Below are positions 11,726-24,300 of a stretch of DNA of 64,000 nucleotides, piece after piece (positions within the stretch are counted from its first letter, which is position 1; the number at the start of each line of letters is the position of its first letter). The DNA comes from Allacma fusca (taxonomy: Eukaryota > Arthropoda > Collembola > Symphypleona > Sminthuridae). The stretch is taken from NCBI GenBank assembly GCA_947179485.1, contig OX359246.1:14756001-14820000 (forward strand). The letters run 5' to 3'. The notes beneath the pieces are model-generated. The model ran no database searches. It saw only the letters and a list, made by a program, of their open reading frames with translations, and was not told where the DNA came from. Made by a program: the position numbers and the translations under genes.

Positions 11726-13193
11726 TCTATAATTTTTGAAAAATATTCCAAAACTTCTGAGAAATTATATCATAATGCAGAAAAAGAAAATGCTAGAATA
11801 AATATGTAAGATATTCTGAATTAGTTGAAACATTCTGAATAAAATACTTCAAAGTTTTGGAAAATTCCAACAATACTCGAAAACATCTGAAAATTATGCT
11901 ATAAAAAAGAACACGCTAGAATATTATGCCAATCATTTTAATAAAATAAATTATTTCAAGTTTCTTAAAATTATTTACTCTAAATTACGTCAAATATATA
12001 TTCTAAACTATTTAAAGCATTCTGAAAGTTATTTCAAAAGTTTTGCAAAAGTATAAAAACTATGTCAAGTATTCTGTAGTATTTCAAAAGTTCTGGAAAA
12101 TATTTAAGAAATTTTAGAAAAATTTCTTGATTTACAGATTTTGAGAACTACTATATGTATATGCTAGCACTTCGCTCAATTGGCTATCAGTTGTGAGGTT
12201 GCAATTTCAAATGTTTTGAAATTATGAAACTCATTTAGATATTACATGGGGTTTCTTGCTCTACTTTTATTCCTCTGTTAGTGGTATAATAGTTTCCCCA
12301 GCAATTTTATCAAGTGCCAGTGAGTAAAGTAACCAGATATCTTGAGTTGCTTGTTGGAAAACCCTTGATATTTGCTTCAAATTAGAATCGGATTTTCAAT
12401 ATTTCCAAAAATTATTTTTATTTTACTCCATTTCGACTTGCTTGAGGTTTGATGGACGTGGGATGAAACAAATTTAAAATTAATAAGAATTCGATATACA
12501 AATAGTATAAGTTATCATCCCTCTCTGTGCATGCCTGATTGTGTCCAATTAAAATTGACGCCTGACACTCGCAATAATACTTTATTTGCTTAGTTTATTT
12601 TTGAATCAATCTGATTAGTCCTTTAATTCTTGTAAGTTTCGTTGATTTAATCTTCCTCGTTTTTCTTGAATGTTATTCAAATAATTATTATTGCCGAATG
12701 AGAATTAGGAATTTGTTTCATATTTAAAAAGGTTTTAATGAATTAATTTATTTGGAGAATTAAGGAGATTTAACTTACTAATCTTTGAATCCAAATGACC
12801 CGATTGCTTAGCATGAAGGGTGAAGAAAGAGCATGAAGAGTGTACTTTTAACTTTTTGTTGGGTAGTCAATACCTTTCTCACTTTGGCTCCGCGAATTTG
12901 ACTTTGCTACACCTATTTTTTATTTTTACGAGTCATTCCTACAATTGCAAAGGTGGAGACATGTTGTATAGCTCCCTTAGAAGCCCAAAATATTCCATAA
13001 CAACAACATCAAAAGATACAGAATTTCCTTTAAAAATCCTCGTCCTCTCAACATTCACAATTTAAAATGGTTTTCTCCATACATTTTGGGAACCAAGCTA
13101 AGTAACGCTTTAACAATCAGCTGCAATAAATGTGCTAACGTCTGCATGGTTTTCTCAAAGAGGTTACTATAAATCTACATGCACAAAAATATG
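11726..13193. other. Spacer X2, no functional gene
   Basis: It aligns to X1 and X3 and carries the partial FAS exon 2 fossil at 12779-12822. The 81-codon plus frame at 12820-13065 has no homology that I recognise and is not preserved in X3. Confidence 0.55.
12779..12822 (-). pseudogene. FAS exon 2 fossil, 3' end only, in spacer X2
   Basis: The minus strand reads approximately AKQSGHLDSKI next to a preserved AGTAAG donor, matching the end of FAS exon 2 ([11 protein letters not shown]). The rest of the exon is lost where similarity to X3 ends. It is short, so support comes mainly from alignment with the clearer fossil at 40758-40889. Confidence 0.55.
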
Positions 13194-13197
13194 TTTA

Positions 13198-14041
13198 GAG
13201 TCTGTTTTTTTCAAAAGAGCCATTCCCATAGTGAAGCATTTTTTTTGGAATATGTACATATAATGTACATGTATACAATTCAAATAGTGTGGGTAATATT
13301 GAGGCCAAATATTTTTGGGCTAGATATAACCAACCAATTATTTTTTTAATAATTTGGGACTACTGTACTTGAGCTGCGGCACGGTTCCAAAGCATAGAGC
13401 GTGATAGGGCTTTCTGTTTACGGCGAAGGCGCTGCCCTTATATTGGGCCTCCACTTCTCGTCCACTACAGCGAGCAAAGCAATGCTTGCATGCTGGCTGT
13501 ATGTATTCGCATGCAATCCAGGCGTGCTTGGTAACATGTGCACAACGCCTTAACTAGATGTGTATATAAGTTACCAGTTTCGGATTTCCTCCGATTTGAC
13601 TGCCGGCACATGCAAATATACACTTTTTTCAAATTTTAAAATGTAAAATGTAGTATTTATTCTTCCCTTGAGTTTAGACTGTTTAAAAAGTGCATATTTG
13701 TGTCTGCCGGCACTTAAAAAAAACGCATTGTTTCAAAAATGTGCATGTGATTTTTGTAAAAAATCTGAAATTTTGATTTTACAATGGAGAAAAAAATCTT
13801 GAGTGTAGTAGTGGGGACAATGGGACAATATATTTGAGATACCCAATTTTTAAGATTTCAATTTTTTTTCAAATTATTGTATTTTTCGGGTTTTTTTGGT
13901 TTTTTGACCTTCCCATTGGGATTTACGGCAAAAAATAAAATTGTAGATGTTTTTCATTCAATTACGCATTTGATGGGCCCTATACAAATATTTTATAAAA
14001 TAGTGACCTGAACGGGTGGCCGTTTTCAAAAAAACAGACTC
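13198..14041. mobile_element. Fold-back DNA element, copy 2
   Basis: The ends are GAGTCTGTTTTTTTCAAAAG and the complement of TTTTCAAAAAAACAGACTC. TTTA flanks both sides (13194-13197 and 14042-14045). The empty site is present in duplication copy 2 near 42545. It shares with 5135-5965 a central inverted repeat carrying GACTGCCGGCAC and its inverted partner near 13700. It is non-coding. Confidence 0.8.
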
Positions 14042-14045
14042 TTTA

Positions 14046-15790
14046 GAAATTTTTAAGGTCGAAAATTTTAAATTCCTTGTAAGCCATTTCAACTTTTTCA
14101 AACAAATTGGCAACTAAAAGTGCCTAATCAGTAACTTGGGTCTGACATTAAGAATATTTTCTGTTTCAAACATCAAATAACTTCCATGAGACTCATCTTA
14201 TTGTTCAGTGTGGGTAGATATTATTAACCTTATGAGTTTATTGTAAGACAAATAAAGTCAGCTTTTCTCAAGTAGCTCATATTTTTCGAGTCGAAGATTT
14301 CCAATACGCTAATGTGTTTTTTAATTGTTAACGAATTTGTAAAAAGTATGCTTATTGCATAATCATTTCATGTATGTACATGTATCTCAGTCGTTGTAAA
14401 GCGGGGATAGAAGATTTTTACGACACCACAAGGGTATTCTCGATTGAACTGGGAATCGTCAAAAGAATTCCATTTTGCCAAAGCCGTAACATATGTCATA
14501 CAATGTAAATAATTAGTACGTTAACTTTTGTTACATTTTCCAATGTATAAATACTGCTAGGACATGCATGCAAAAAAGTCGCCAAATTTTATGACTTTGT
14601 CAGAGCACTTGTTTACATACAGATTGATAAGTTTCACTAATACACTTGTAAGAATTTGTATCTAAATTCGGGAAGTGAGCCTTGAATCAATACAGGAATT
14701 GCCAATTACTTGAATTATTCCAGCAGTTGTTGGGATTTTACGTGCATGTATGATTTAATTGAGGAAGTTCAACACATTTTTAAAGTTGAGAGGTACGCGA
14801 GGATTTAGAATCTTAAAATTACATTTTGCATTATAATTTTCAAATGTTTTGTCTTACGTCCTAATTTTGAAATCCTAGATACGGTTTTGCTGGTATATTC
14901 CCATTCACAAAATGTTTGACCAAAGTCTCAACATTAATACTCGCCAAATAGGAGTCATCTGAGACTTAGCTCATCCTCAGAACAAATTGCATTCAATCAA
15001 GATTTTTAAAAAATTTAAACAAATGTAATTATTACATTTGTTTATTCATATTCATTAATACTTAAGATCGATTTTCATGCCTCAAAGTACTTTCAAAAAG
15101 TTGCAAAATTGTTCAGGTCACATCCAGGTAAATATTAACTCATTGAAAAGATATTTATTTGATAAACAAAATAAAATCACCTTCTTTTGAAAATCTAAAT
15201 AAACCTTTGACGGAATATTCAAATTCAAATTCACAAAATTTTTGATTAAACTATATATATTGGCCCTATACCCTGACATCAAATTTATTCGATGAAGTTG
15301 TTGAAAAAATTTTAAACAATCACATTTTAACTTAATTTTGGGGGGAAAACGAAGTGGCGCTTTTGGAGCACATGCCAACTGAATTTTTATTTCAGAACAT
15401 TTCATATGTTGTGGGTCTTTAATCACAGATAATGTTTCAGGCTTACGTATGTAGTTCAGGAATGAAATGTAGGAAGAATTTTGATACAAAAAAACAGTAA
15501 TAAATTCCATTACGCTGTCCAGTTGTAAAACGATTCTGTAAAGATCCATTCAACTTATGTTTTCTCTTGTGATTGGATGTGACAACCGCAATACAAATAC
15601 CTTCCCTAAGCTGCATATAAAAAATGATGATGATTGTTTCCACCCTCACCCATCTAATGGTAAGCTGTGGCTGAATGAGGTTTATAGCTACTCATAAATA
15701 TGTATACAAATTGGAAAATGATCGTTTTTTAAATCCACTGTAAACAATACTTTTTAAAAGATTATTAGTTGCGTTTGTTTTGTTGTTCAA
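14046..15790. other. Intergenic, duplicated, no gene seen
   Basis: It is colinear with 42545-47040 once the two insertions there are removed. The 143-codon minus frame at 15118-15549 is interrupted in the other copy and shows no family motif. Confidence 0.5.
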
Positions 15791-15792
15791 AA

Positions 15793-16289
15793 AAAAGAAG
15801 AGGTTCATTGTTTGGAAACAAATGGATCAACCAGAAGAGTTGACATCTTTTGCATTGATAAGAGGAATAAGACAGGTTTAATTATAGATCCAACAATAAG
15901 ATGGGAACAGGGCCATCACCAGCCTAAAGATGTTGATCAAGAGAAAAAATCTATATATGAACCCTGTATTCCATATTTTCAACAAAAATATGGTTTGAAA
16001 ACAATTGAAGTCATTGGATTGATGATTGGGGCTCGTGGTACGATAACTAAACATTTTAAAGATTTTCGGAATAGATTTGGTATAAGGAAGGAATTTTTGG
16101 AAGAAACAATAATGTGTTATTAGAGGATCTTATAAGATATCTCATAATCACTTGTATAATATAAATATATAAAGTTAATGCTATAAAATGTGAATTAATT
16201 GTAGTTACAATATTAGAACTGAATATACTGTGTCTTTAGGCAAGCACTGTTGAAGTGTCAGTGAAATAAATAAATTTCTATCTTTTTAT
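15793..16289 (+). mobile_element. 5'-truncated LINE fragment (C-terminal ORF2 region)
   Basis: A frame at 15812-16123 reads VDIFCIDKRNKTGLIIDPTI, YEPCIPYFQQKYG and VIGLMIGARGTITKHFKDF. I recall this as the C-terminal, endonuclease-like part of arthropod non-LTR retrotransposon proteins. It is followed by about 165 bp of AT-rich 3' sequence with AATAAATAAA. The segment is absent at the matching site of duplication copy 2 near 47025, so it inserted after duplication or was lost there. The clade is uncertain. Confidence 0.6.
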
Positions 16290-16717
16290 AACTGTACAAC
16301 AAAATATTTCTATATATCAACTATTTTACAGCAGTTTGTGTGTTTAATCAGCGAGCGCATGATCGCAAACATTAACAATGTATGTAAATGCAAGAGGTTT
16401 CAGAAAATATGAAACAGACATGTATGAATTCTGGGGACATCTTGGCGTACTTCCGTTATGTGAGCAATTGTGGCAATCTACTTGATAAGCCATCTAAATT
16501 GAACAACAAACTTCAGATTAAATTTTCAACTAAAACAAGCATACAAAGATTAGCTCTAAATTTGCATCACAAAGTCAGGATTATAGATAACAATCATTAG
16601 AATTATTGCAAAACCTGTAAAGTGCCCAGTGGGAGAAATATGAAAAGCATTATATATATTTTTAGCGAGGAAATGCGTATTAATAAGAAATAAACTCATT
16701 TGAAGTCATATTCATAT

Positions 16718-16723
16718 TTTAAT
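16718..16723 (-). promoter_or_regulatory. Possible poly(A) signal of gene A (ATTAAA)
   Basis: An ATTAAA variant signal on the minus strand lies about 200 nt beyond the gene A stop. The surrounding ATTTTAATTTCGGTT (plus strand) is preserved at the matching place downstream of gene B near 47456. No canonical AATAAA closer to the stop was noticed. The call is weak without transcripts. Confidence 0.25.
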
Positions 16724-16925
16724 TTCGGTTACATTGATCGAACACACCAATAGTAAGAAAATTCCACAATTACGCAATTTCAAAGTGCACAATTAATATC
16801 ATTAAATAAAAAAATGACAATACAAATTTTATCTGACAACACAGGTTTAACGTGAGTATGGTTGTTGAACTGAATCAATTTGATAGTGTCATGCACTCAG
16901 CAAAGCTCTGAACCCCTTTGACAGA

Positions 16926-19900
16926 CTACGTAATGATCTTGTTTAACATTTCTGCTATTCCCAGCTCCTGGAACCTCTCGTGAAAGCAGTAATGGTTCCC
17001 TGGAATCTCAAACACTTCGACTGCGTTCTCGCAGATCTCCCCAAGATTATAATCAGAACTAGCTAAATCACCGACGTTTGAATCCAAGGCCTTCAAAAGA
17101 ACAGTTTTAGCTTTAACTTTAACCACTGGATTATAGTTCATTCCACACAATGCCCGTGACTTCACCGCGCACACGCAATCTCTAATCGCTTCCAACCCTA
17201 CATGCGGATTAGCATCACTTAGTGTGTCTGCCGCATAATTAATCTTGCTCTCTTCAGTGTTCCTTCCTTTCAGCTCTTGATATATCTGAGGAGAAACAGT
17301 TGGTAAGTATTGCGATAAATATGATGATAAAATCAAGTCCACCCAAATCAATTTGTCTTCGGTATTTGATGAATAATTATCAATCCAATGTTTCCAGCGA
17401 GGGCTTCCATCCAGCATGACTAGCAATGACACAGTTTCACTCTCGCTTTCCAACTGCAACGCCATTTCAAACGCAACATTGGCACCAAAAGAGTATCCAC
17501 ACAGCTTATACGGACCCCATGGTTGTATTTCTCGAATTTTATTCAAATAATAGCCCGCTAGTTTCTCCAATGATTCTAAAGGTGCTTCTTTGGTACATTC
17601 AATACCGTACACATTCACTTCCAATTGGCTAACAAGTTCTCTTAAGGTATCAATTGTACCGTCAATTGGGTGAACAACAAATATTGCATCCTTTGACATT
17701 TTTACAGAATTAATTTCTAATATTGGTTTCTCTGGCAAGGGCCTTAAAGATAAGGTTTTATTGTGTATTAGTTCTCTGTTTACAGTATCCAGAGCCAACT
17801 CGGAGTTCTTCACATATGACTGTGAATCAATTTCCTGGAGTTTGTAAAAACTTAGCTTTGAAAGTTGTTTTTGAGATAGCTGAACATTTGCCCTAGTTTG
17901 TACAACTTGCTGTAATTCAGCGACCATTAATGAATCTAAACCTAGTTCCATCAAGGGAGTTTTCGGATTTACCCTTTTGACATCTTTGATTCCCAAAATA
18001 TTGGCAGCCATGCTAACTAAGCTCTTGGTGGAATCTGTTGTTGCAGTTTGTTTTTTATAATAGGGAATAAATGACGAAACAACTGGTTTATTACCTTGCA
18101 AAAATAAATCTAGTGTGTCCAAGCACGATTTCAGACTTTGCGGCGCCAGACCGTATACTTTCTTGTTTTTCATTGTCCGATGGAATACTCCGACATCCCC
18201 AACAGCACCCCATTGAATCGCCAACGCCGGAAGTTTCTGTGACCATCTTTCTTCGCAGATGCGTTCCATAACAGAATTGGCAAATCCATAACTAGTCTGG
18301 CCAGGATTGCCTCTTGCTGCGACGATACTTGAAAATACCACGAAATAATCAAGCTCAGGAGCAAGTGTCCTCGAAAGACTATCCAAATGCAAAGAAGCAT
18401 CAGCTTTGCATTGAATGACATCTTGGAAGTCTGCTGGACTCTGACTAACAAAAAGGGCGTCTTTCAGAACCACAGCAACGTTGAAAATACCTCCAATTGG
18501 TCCTAAAGTTTTAGCGTTTTCTAGTAGCATCGTAGCTCCTGAATGCAGAGATACGTCAGAGTTTTCAAGTAAAACGTTCACACCAAGAGACTTCCATCTA
18601 TTGATATGATAGTCATGGTAAGTGGAGGTTTTTCCGGACCTCGTAGACAGCACCACGTTTTTGCCACCTCGCTCAACTATCCAATTGGCCAACTCAAATC
18701 CCATTCCACCCAGTCCACCAACAATTATCCAGGATTTTTCGGATCTGAAATATGTCCGTGGAATCGCTAAAACGACTGTCGGCTGATTGTCGTTTTGCTT
18801 GATCTGAACCAAAACTTTACCAATGTGCTTTCCTTGAGCCATGAATCGAAACGCATTCTCCAATTGATCGCTATTAAACACGTGATATGACAAGGGTGTA
18901 ATGGCGCCGGTTTTCATGCCATCGCTAATATAATATTGTAGTTCATCCATGTCTTTTTTGCTAGCATTGCTTATCAATTCATCAGCTAGGATTCCAAAAA
19001 TACTGATTCCCTTGGCCAGTATACTCATTCCAATTTTAGTGTCATTCAAAATATCGAACTTTCCTATTTCCAAAAATCTTCCATTTGTTGCTAGACAACG
19101 AATCGACGCATGAAGCTTGTCTTGTGCCAAACTATTAAGAACTAAGTCGACTCCGCGCCCATTTGTGTACTTCTTGATGTGACACTCAAACTTTCGAGCC
19201 TCTCGCGAATTTGTAAAGCACTCATCTGTTAAAGCTGGAAATCTGGCTTTCAAAAACTCACGTTTCGATTTAGTACTTACAGTAGTAAATACGCGACAAT
19301 TCATATTTAGGGCAACTTGTATCGCTGCTTGCCCCACTCCACCAGATCCAGCGTGAATCAAAACTGACTCGCCTGGCTGCATTTTCCCGCGCAAAATTAA
19401 TGCTAAGTACACAGTAATATACACACATGGTACTGTGGCGGCGTCTTCAAAAGACCAACTTTCCGGGATATCGAAAATTGTCTTATTTGTTGGGTCAATT
19501 CGGGTAGCTAAGCATTCTGACAATCCCATGCCACAAACGCGTCTGTTTTGAAATACACCTGAAAACTCCAAGCCAATGATGCAGTCTGGTCTATCGTATT
19601 TTGCTACAGAATCTTGTACTATCTTTCCACTTGCAAGCATAACGTCTTTGAAATTTAGAGAGGAAAAATACACCTCGATCAAATCTTTTGTTATCATTTT
19701 CAGAGGGCTCTCAATCCAACTTAAACTTGACAAATCGCCCAGCGTCAGTGTGTTAGCGTAAGCTATTGATGAATATTTTTGTTTCAAAAATTCCTCTTTT
19801 GAAATTGATAAATTACAGAAAGTACCCCATGCATTATTTTTGAATATATTAAAAACGAGATCTTTCTGCAGTTGATTTTTTAAATTTCCAGAGGGTTGAC

Positions 19901-21389
19901 GTATATCCAGGTCCACTGGCTCTATTAAATGGAAACAACGAAGTTTTCCGGTGGTATATTCTCTTGATAGGCATTTAAAAAGTCCATTTATTCCAGATTT
20001 GTAACACTTCGAAATAAAGTAAATGACATCTATTTCAGCTAACGCGTCAAGTGACGTTTTGGCATTTTCAACCCATGAGTACCCTGAGGTGTCAACATTA
20101 ATTATTGCTAATGTCAAATGGGGCAACGGGTTTAATTTTCGAAGCAAGTAATAACAACATTCTGTTGCTTCTACCTGGAATGTTTTTTCGGAAATAACAG
20201 TTAATTCTGCGTAAGACAACGCTTCACCGCTGTAACCCTTATACAGGATAAATCCATCGTGACGTAATGTCTTAATTACGTTTGGAATTATCTTTGAATC
20301 ATCAATATATAGAAGACTCTGTTCGACCTTGTCAATATCATCCATTGTGACGACCCTGCTCGTAGCTGTAGCAATATGTTCTTCATCAACAGCTTCATTG
20401 GAATTATTAACTAAGCAGAAATCTATTATTTGAAATTTTAGCATGGCTTGATTAATCACGCGTTGTCCAATCATATTTGATGGTGCTCGTAAAATTTCCG
20501 TAAATATTAACTTTCCGACTGCTAGATTGTCCAGTGCAACCTCCACACTGAATTCTAAAGCCGCGGTTTCTGAAAGAACTTGAGGGGTTTTCCAATAAGG
20601 TAAAAATACCTGCTCGGCTGTTGCCTTTTGCAGTTCGAGTGTTTTTTTACTCAGTTTTGCGAAACTCAAATCCCTGAATTCCATCCCTACGCATGTAATC
20701 GTTCCCTGATCCTGCCACGATTTTACATCCATAATTGAATCAGATGGTGCTAGGTGCTCCATTATTTCGTTGGGATTTATGGTTAGTTTTTGAATACGAA
20801 GTGGGACATACAGATCTCGAGTTTCATTTCGAAGTAAAGTTGCTTGCAATACTGCATCAATGAAACTCACCCATTCTCCATGCCATCTCACTTTGGCCCA
20901 TATTCCGCCAGTATGTGCCTGCTCAATTCCTTGGAAAAGACCAGAATGTCCGTAACCACGAAGGTGCATTTCTTTGTAAAAATCTTCTTTGTTAAGACAA
21001 GGTCCAGTCATGTCAACCTCTTTGCAAATTTGGTAATCAATCATTTCGTCGTCCGTTGTATTGTCTAAATTTCGGACGAGTCCGGAACAAACTATACTGT
21101 CAGACTCTGTGATTTCGAACTTCCCACTGCCTGTAAAAATGTTCACAACAAGTTCCGTGTCCTTGGATGTGTTTAGTAGCGTCATGCGCTCAAAGCGCAT
21201 ATTTTCCAAAACTACAGGAAAGTTTTCGAATCGACATCTATTCTGTTGAGCGAAACACTTCCAAACTAACCACACATAGCCAGTCGCAGGGAACAAATTT
21301 TTTCCGTCAACTGTATGGCCTTCCAAAAATGAATCTTCTTTGTTGCTCAAGTTAAATGTAAACTTGATACCTTTCTGCCTCGATATTTC
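16926..21389 (-). CDS. FASN-like: Gene A exon 5: DH, ER, KR, ACP and thioesterase
   Basis: This large terminal exon encodes residues 858-2344. DH shows His882 in the HxxxGxxxxP motif and Asp1035/Gln1039 in FIDAVLQ. The stretch at 1120-1400 matches the degenerate methyltransferase/pseudo-KR core of animal FAS, and no glycine-rich SAM loop was seen. ER has the NADPH loop HAGSGGVGQ (1536-1544). KR has GGLGGMG (1748-1754) with Lys1833, Ser1877, Tyr1891 and Asn1895. The ACP carries the phosphopantetheine site Ser2010 in GLDSLMV. TE has Ser2157 (GYSFGA), Asp2184 (LDGSPRWKH) and His2323 (GNHYCF). The set of reductive domains is complete, so a saturated acyl chain released by hydrolysis is the expected product. 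The stop is TAG. Confidence 0.93.
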   Translation of the reverse strand, partial: EISRQKGIKFTFNLSNKEDSFLEGHTVDGKNLFPATGYVWLVWKCFAQQNRCRFENFPVVLENMRFERMTLLNTSKDTELVVNIFTGSGKFEITESDSIVCSGLVRNLDNTTDDEMIDYQICKEVDMTGPCLNKEDFYKEMHLRGYGHSGLFQGIEQAHTGGIWAKVRWHGEWVSFIDAVLQATLLRNETRDLYVPLRIQKLTINPNEIMEHLAPSDSIMDVKSWQDQGTITCVGMEFRDLSFAKLSKKTLELQKATAEQVFLPYWKTPQVLSETAALEFSVEVALDNLAVGKLIFTEILRAPSNMIGQRVINQAMLKFQIIDFCLVNNSNEAVDEEHIATATSRVVTMDDIDKVEQSLLYIDDSKIIPNVIKTLRHDGFILYKGYSGEALSYAELTVISEKTFQVEATECCYYLLRKLNPLPHLTLAIINVDTSGYSWVENAKTSLDALAEIDVIYFISKCYKSGINGLFKCLSREYTTGKLRCFHLIEPVDLDIRQPSGNLKNQLQKDLVFNIFKNNAWGTFCNLSISKEEFLKQKYSSIAYANTLTLGDLSSLSWIESPLKMITKDLIEVYFSSLNFKDVMLASGKIVQDSVAKYDRPDCIIGLEFSGVFQNRRVCGMGLSECLATRIDPTNKTIFDIPESWSFEDAATVPCVYITVYLALILRGKMQPGESVLIHAGSGGVGQAAIQVALNMNCRVFTTVSTKSKREFLKARFPALTDECFTNSREARKFECHIKKYTNGRGVDLVLNSLAQDKLHASIRCLATNGRFLEIGKFDILNDTKIGMSILAKGISIFGILADELISNASKKDMDELQYYISDGMKTGAITPLSYHVFNSDQLENAFRFMAQGKHIGKVLVQIKQNDNQPTVVLAIPRTYFRSEKSWIIVGGLGGMGFELANWIVERGGKNVVLSTRSGKTSTYHDYHINRWKSLGVNVLLENSDVSLHSGATMLLENAKTLGPIGGIFNVAVVLKDALFVSQSPADFQDVIQCKADASLHLDSLSRTLAPELDYFVVFSSIVAARGNPGQTSYGFANSVMERICEERWSQKLPALAIQWGAVGDVGVFHRTMKNKKVYGLAPQSLKSCLDTLDLFLQGNKPVVSSFIPYYKKQTATTDSTKSLVSMAANILGIKDVKRVNPKTPLMELGLDSLMVAELQQVVQTRANVQLSQKQLSKLSFYKLQEIDSQSYVKNSELALDTVNRELIHNKTLSLRPLPEKPILEINSVKMSKDAIFVVHPIDGTIDTLRELVSQLEVNVYGIECTKEAPLESLEKLAGYYLNKIREIQPWGPYKLCGYSFGANVAFEMALQLESESETVSLLVMLDGSPRWKHWIDNYSSNTEDKLIWVDLILSSYLSQYLPTVSPQIYQELKGRNTEESKINYAADTLSDANPHVGLEAIRDCVCAVKSRALCGMNYNPVVKVKAKTVLLKALDSNVGDLASSDYNLGEICENAVEVFEIPGNHYCFHERFQELGIAEMLNKIIT

Positions 21390-24300
21390 CTGAAAAACAA
21401 ACAAAGTTATGTTATAAAGGTTATTCTTATTTTGGGCGACTTATTGTATAACTGACATATTACTGTTCGCGCTATCACTAATCCTGACAATTTTTGTAAC
21501 TGGCCGATCCAGTTACCTTAATATTTACGTTTAATAGTGGGAAAAAATTATCAATTGTTTCATAGAGAATGTATGCCTACGAATGTTAGTTTACCAGAGT
21601 TTGACAATTCCCCGAATATTTTCTAATTTTAAAATTTAAAATTCTTCCCGAACTTAAGTGTGTGTGTAGATTTACCATTGTGTGATGAACAACATCGTAG
21701 GACTCAGTATGATCCCAACGAAGGATGGAGCTGATATTGGGAGTTGATACTCCCACTGGAAATTGTACAGGTTCATACAGAGCTGCAACATCTACACTTA
21801 TCCCTGCAATAAAGCACTTTCCGATGGATTCCAGAAAGTAGACACAATTGTCTGGTGATTTGACGTGAATCAGGCCAAGTATTACGGCACTGTTAGACAG
21901 TGTCTTTTTTAAAATTGACTGAAAAAAGCAATGTGGTCCAATTTCCAGGACAACTACATGCTCCGGGACGGTCTTCATAGTTGGATGAAAATACACTGGG
22001 CTGATTCCGTTGTTGACGTAGTAGTCTGCTGAACAATATTTAGCTAAATCCGTACCCCATTGTAATTCCGGGATCGAAGTACTTAACCATTTTTTAGATC
22101 TTATTTTTGGTACAGGAATCAGTTTTTCCAAAAGTACCTTTGCAAGGGTAGCATATTCGTTTACCAACGGAGAATGAAACCCAAAGGCGGCTGATCGAAC
22201 CACTTTCACGAAAACTCCTTCACCCTCTAATTTCTTAGTGAATTTTATTATATCATCTGTACGTCCAGCAACTGTGACGTTTTCTTCGGCATTATGAATC
22301 GCTGGATAAATTCCTGGGGGACAAATTTCCTCTGCACGCTCCCAAGTTATTCCAACAGAAGCTACTAACCCGGGCTTTAAGTTCGATTCCAGGAAAGCAC
22401 AAGCACGTGCCAATGAGCTCAAAATTGCTTGTTCTTGCGTTAAAGAGCCATCAGCGTAACCTGATGCTACCTCTCCAGTGGAGTGGCCGATAATGCCATC
22501 GGGCTGAATTCCTATAGATCTTAACAAATCAATAAGTGCCACTTGAATGACTGTTATTGATACGAGTGAGTTTTTGAAATCGTCGAATTTCGTAGGATTT
22601 CCACATTCCAGAAGGTTCATTAAGTCAAATTTATTTTTGTTTAGAAATTGAGCTGATGTTTCAACAGATTTTCGAAATGTTTCATATTTGATAAGATCAC
22701 GAGCCATTCCCGGCCATTGGCTCCCCAGACCAGTTACAATAAACCAAATTTTCCGCCCTGTGTCCCGTTGTTCTACATTTATCTCGGCCTTATTGAAATT
22801 AATTACAATATAACCTCGAAACCCGTGCCGTGGTGTATCAACTTTGGAAATCTCGTGCGTCAGACGCACGAAGGAATGATTTTCCTGATTTTTTAATGTT
22901 TTTTGTAAAAACACCTCTACGGCTTGTTGCGTTCGGCCGGATCCAAGTAATATTACAGGAGTTGCTGGAATCCAGATTTTTGTGTCTTCTCGTGGGTCCA
23001 GTTTCATAAGTATATGAACATTTGACCCCCCGAACCCCATGGAATTAAATGCAACATATCTGGCATTAAATGGCTGCAGTTTATCTATAACGTTGATGCG
23101 ACCGTCTTGCAAACTCGGAATTTCTTCATTGGGTGTATTGTAATGGAGATTTGCAGGAAGTTGACCAAAGGAATGTGCCAGCAGTACTTTAGCAATACCG
23201 CATAAACCTAAAAATATTAATATTTTACTTAATATGATTCTTCGGTAGATTCAAAATAGTTGCTGCATAATAACGTACTTAATTGCAGGATAATGGAACG
23301 TCTTGAAATTTACACGGTATACAATTATACGTATAGCTATTATTATAAATAAATATATTCACGATAGAAGTTTTAAGGATAGACGTTTTGAAAAAAGCGA
23401 TTTCGACTAAGAGTTTCAGATGAAATTTGAACCACGTACCAGACGCATGTTCAGAGTGTCCCATGTTGCTCTTTACTGAACCAATATGTAAAGGACCTTT
23501 GCGGCCATCACAGAATACATTTGTTATTGCTGCCAGCTCTTGTGGATCTCCAACCTTAGTACCCGTACCGTGCGCTTCAATATAATCAACCTCTAGTGGA
23601 CTGATTCCGGTATCTTTGTAGAGTTGTCGCATGACTTTTTCCTGAAGATGCTGGGAGGGGTATGTGATACCCTGTTCTTTGTAACCATCGTTGTTGGTAG
23701 TCGAATGTACTAGAGTGCTGTAAACTCTTCTTGCAACTTGTCGTTTGCAAATATAAAGTGCAACAGCCGCTTCAGCTCGGACATATCCATCTGCTGAAGC
23801 GTCAAAGGCCTTACATTTGCCATCATTGGATGTCATCTTAAGTTGATGAAAGCATTGTGAGGACATAGGGTCATTGTGGGTAGTACTACTTGCGACGATT
23901 GCTGCGTCACAAGAACCAGCGCGAATCGCTTGCAGGGCTTGATGTAGTGCAATGGAACTGGACGAGCAGGCAGTATCAACCGAGTAGCTCGGACCATGTA
24001 AATTGAAAACATAGGATAGACGATTTGCAAACATGGAACTCACGTTGCCTAGTGCGCCATACTTGTTTATTTTGTCGGGGCTAGTAGATCTGCTCAAAAT
24101 TCCTTGAGTAGTACTGTCCGCTCCTCCGACAAATACACCCGTTCTGCTTCCTTGAATCTCTACTGGGTTAATCCCTGCGTCGACAATAGCCTCGTAGGTG
24201 GTTTCCAACAACAATTCTGTAAATATATAAATTGATATGTATGATATATGCATTGTAATAAGTAATTACTAACCAAATCTTTATATTCTTACAATTAGTT

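Noticed and set aside
15118-15549. 143-codon minus-strand frame between the repeats and gene A
   Set aside because: It is interrupted at the homologous place of the second duplication copy and no motif is recognisable.
16388-16600. 70-codon frame with a counterpart at 47132-47350
   Set aside because: The two copies differ by indels and substitutions typical of non-coding sequence, and no start context or family motif supports a gene.
17426-21355. Several plus-strand frames of 60-75 codons opposite gene A exon 5, mirrored opposite gene B
   Set aside because: They are antisense shadows of the FAS coding frame; their conservation follows from the coding strand.
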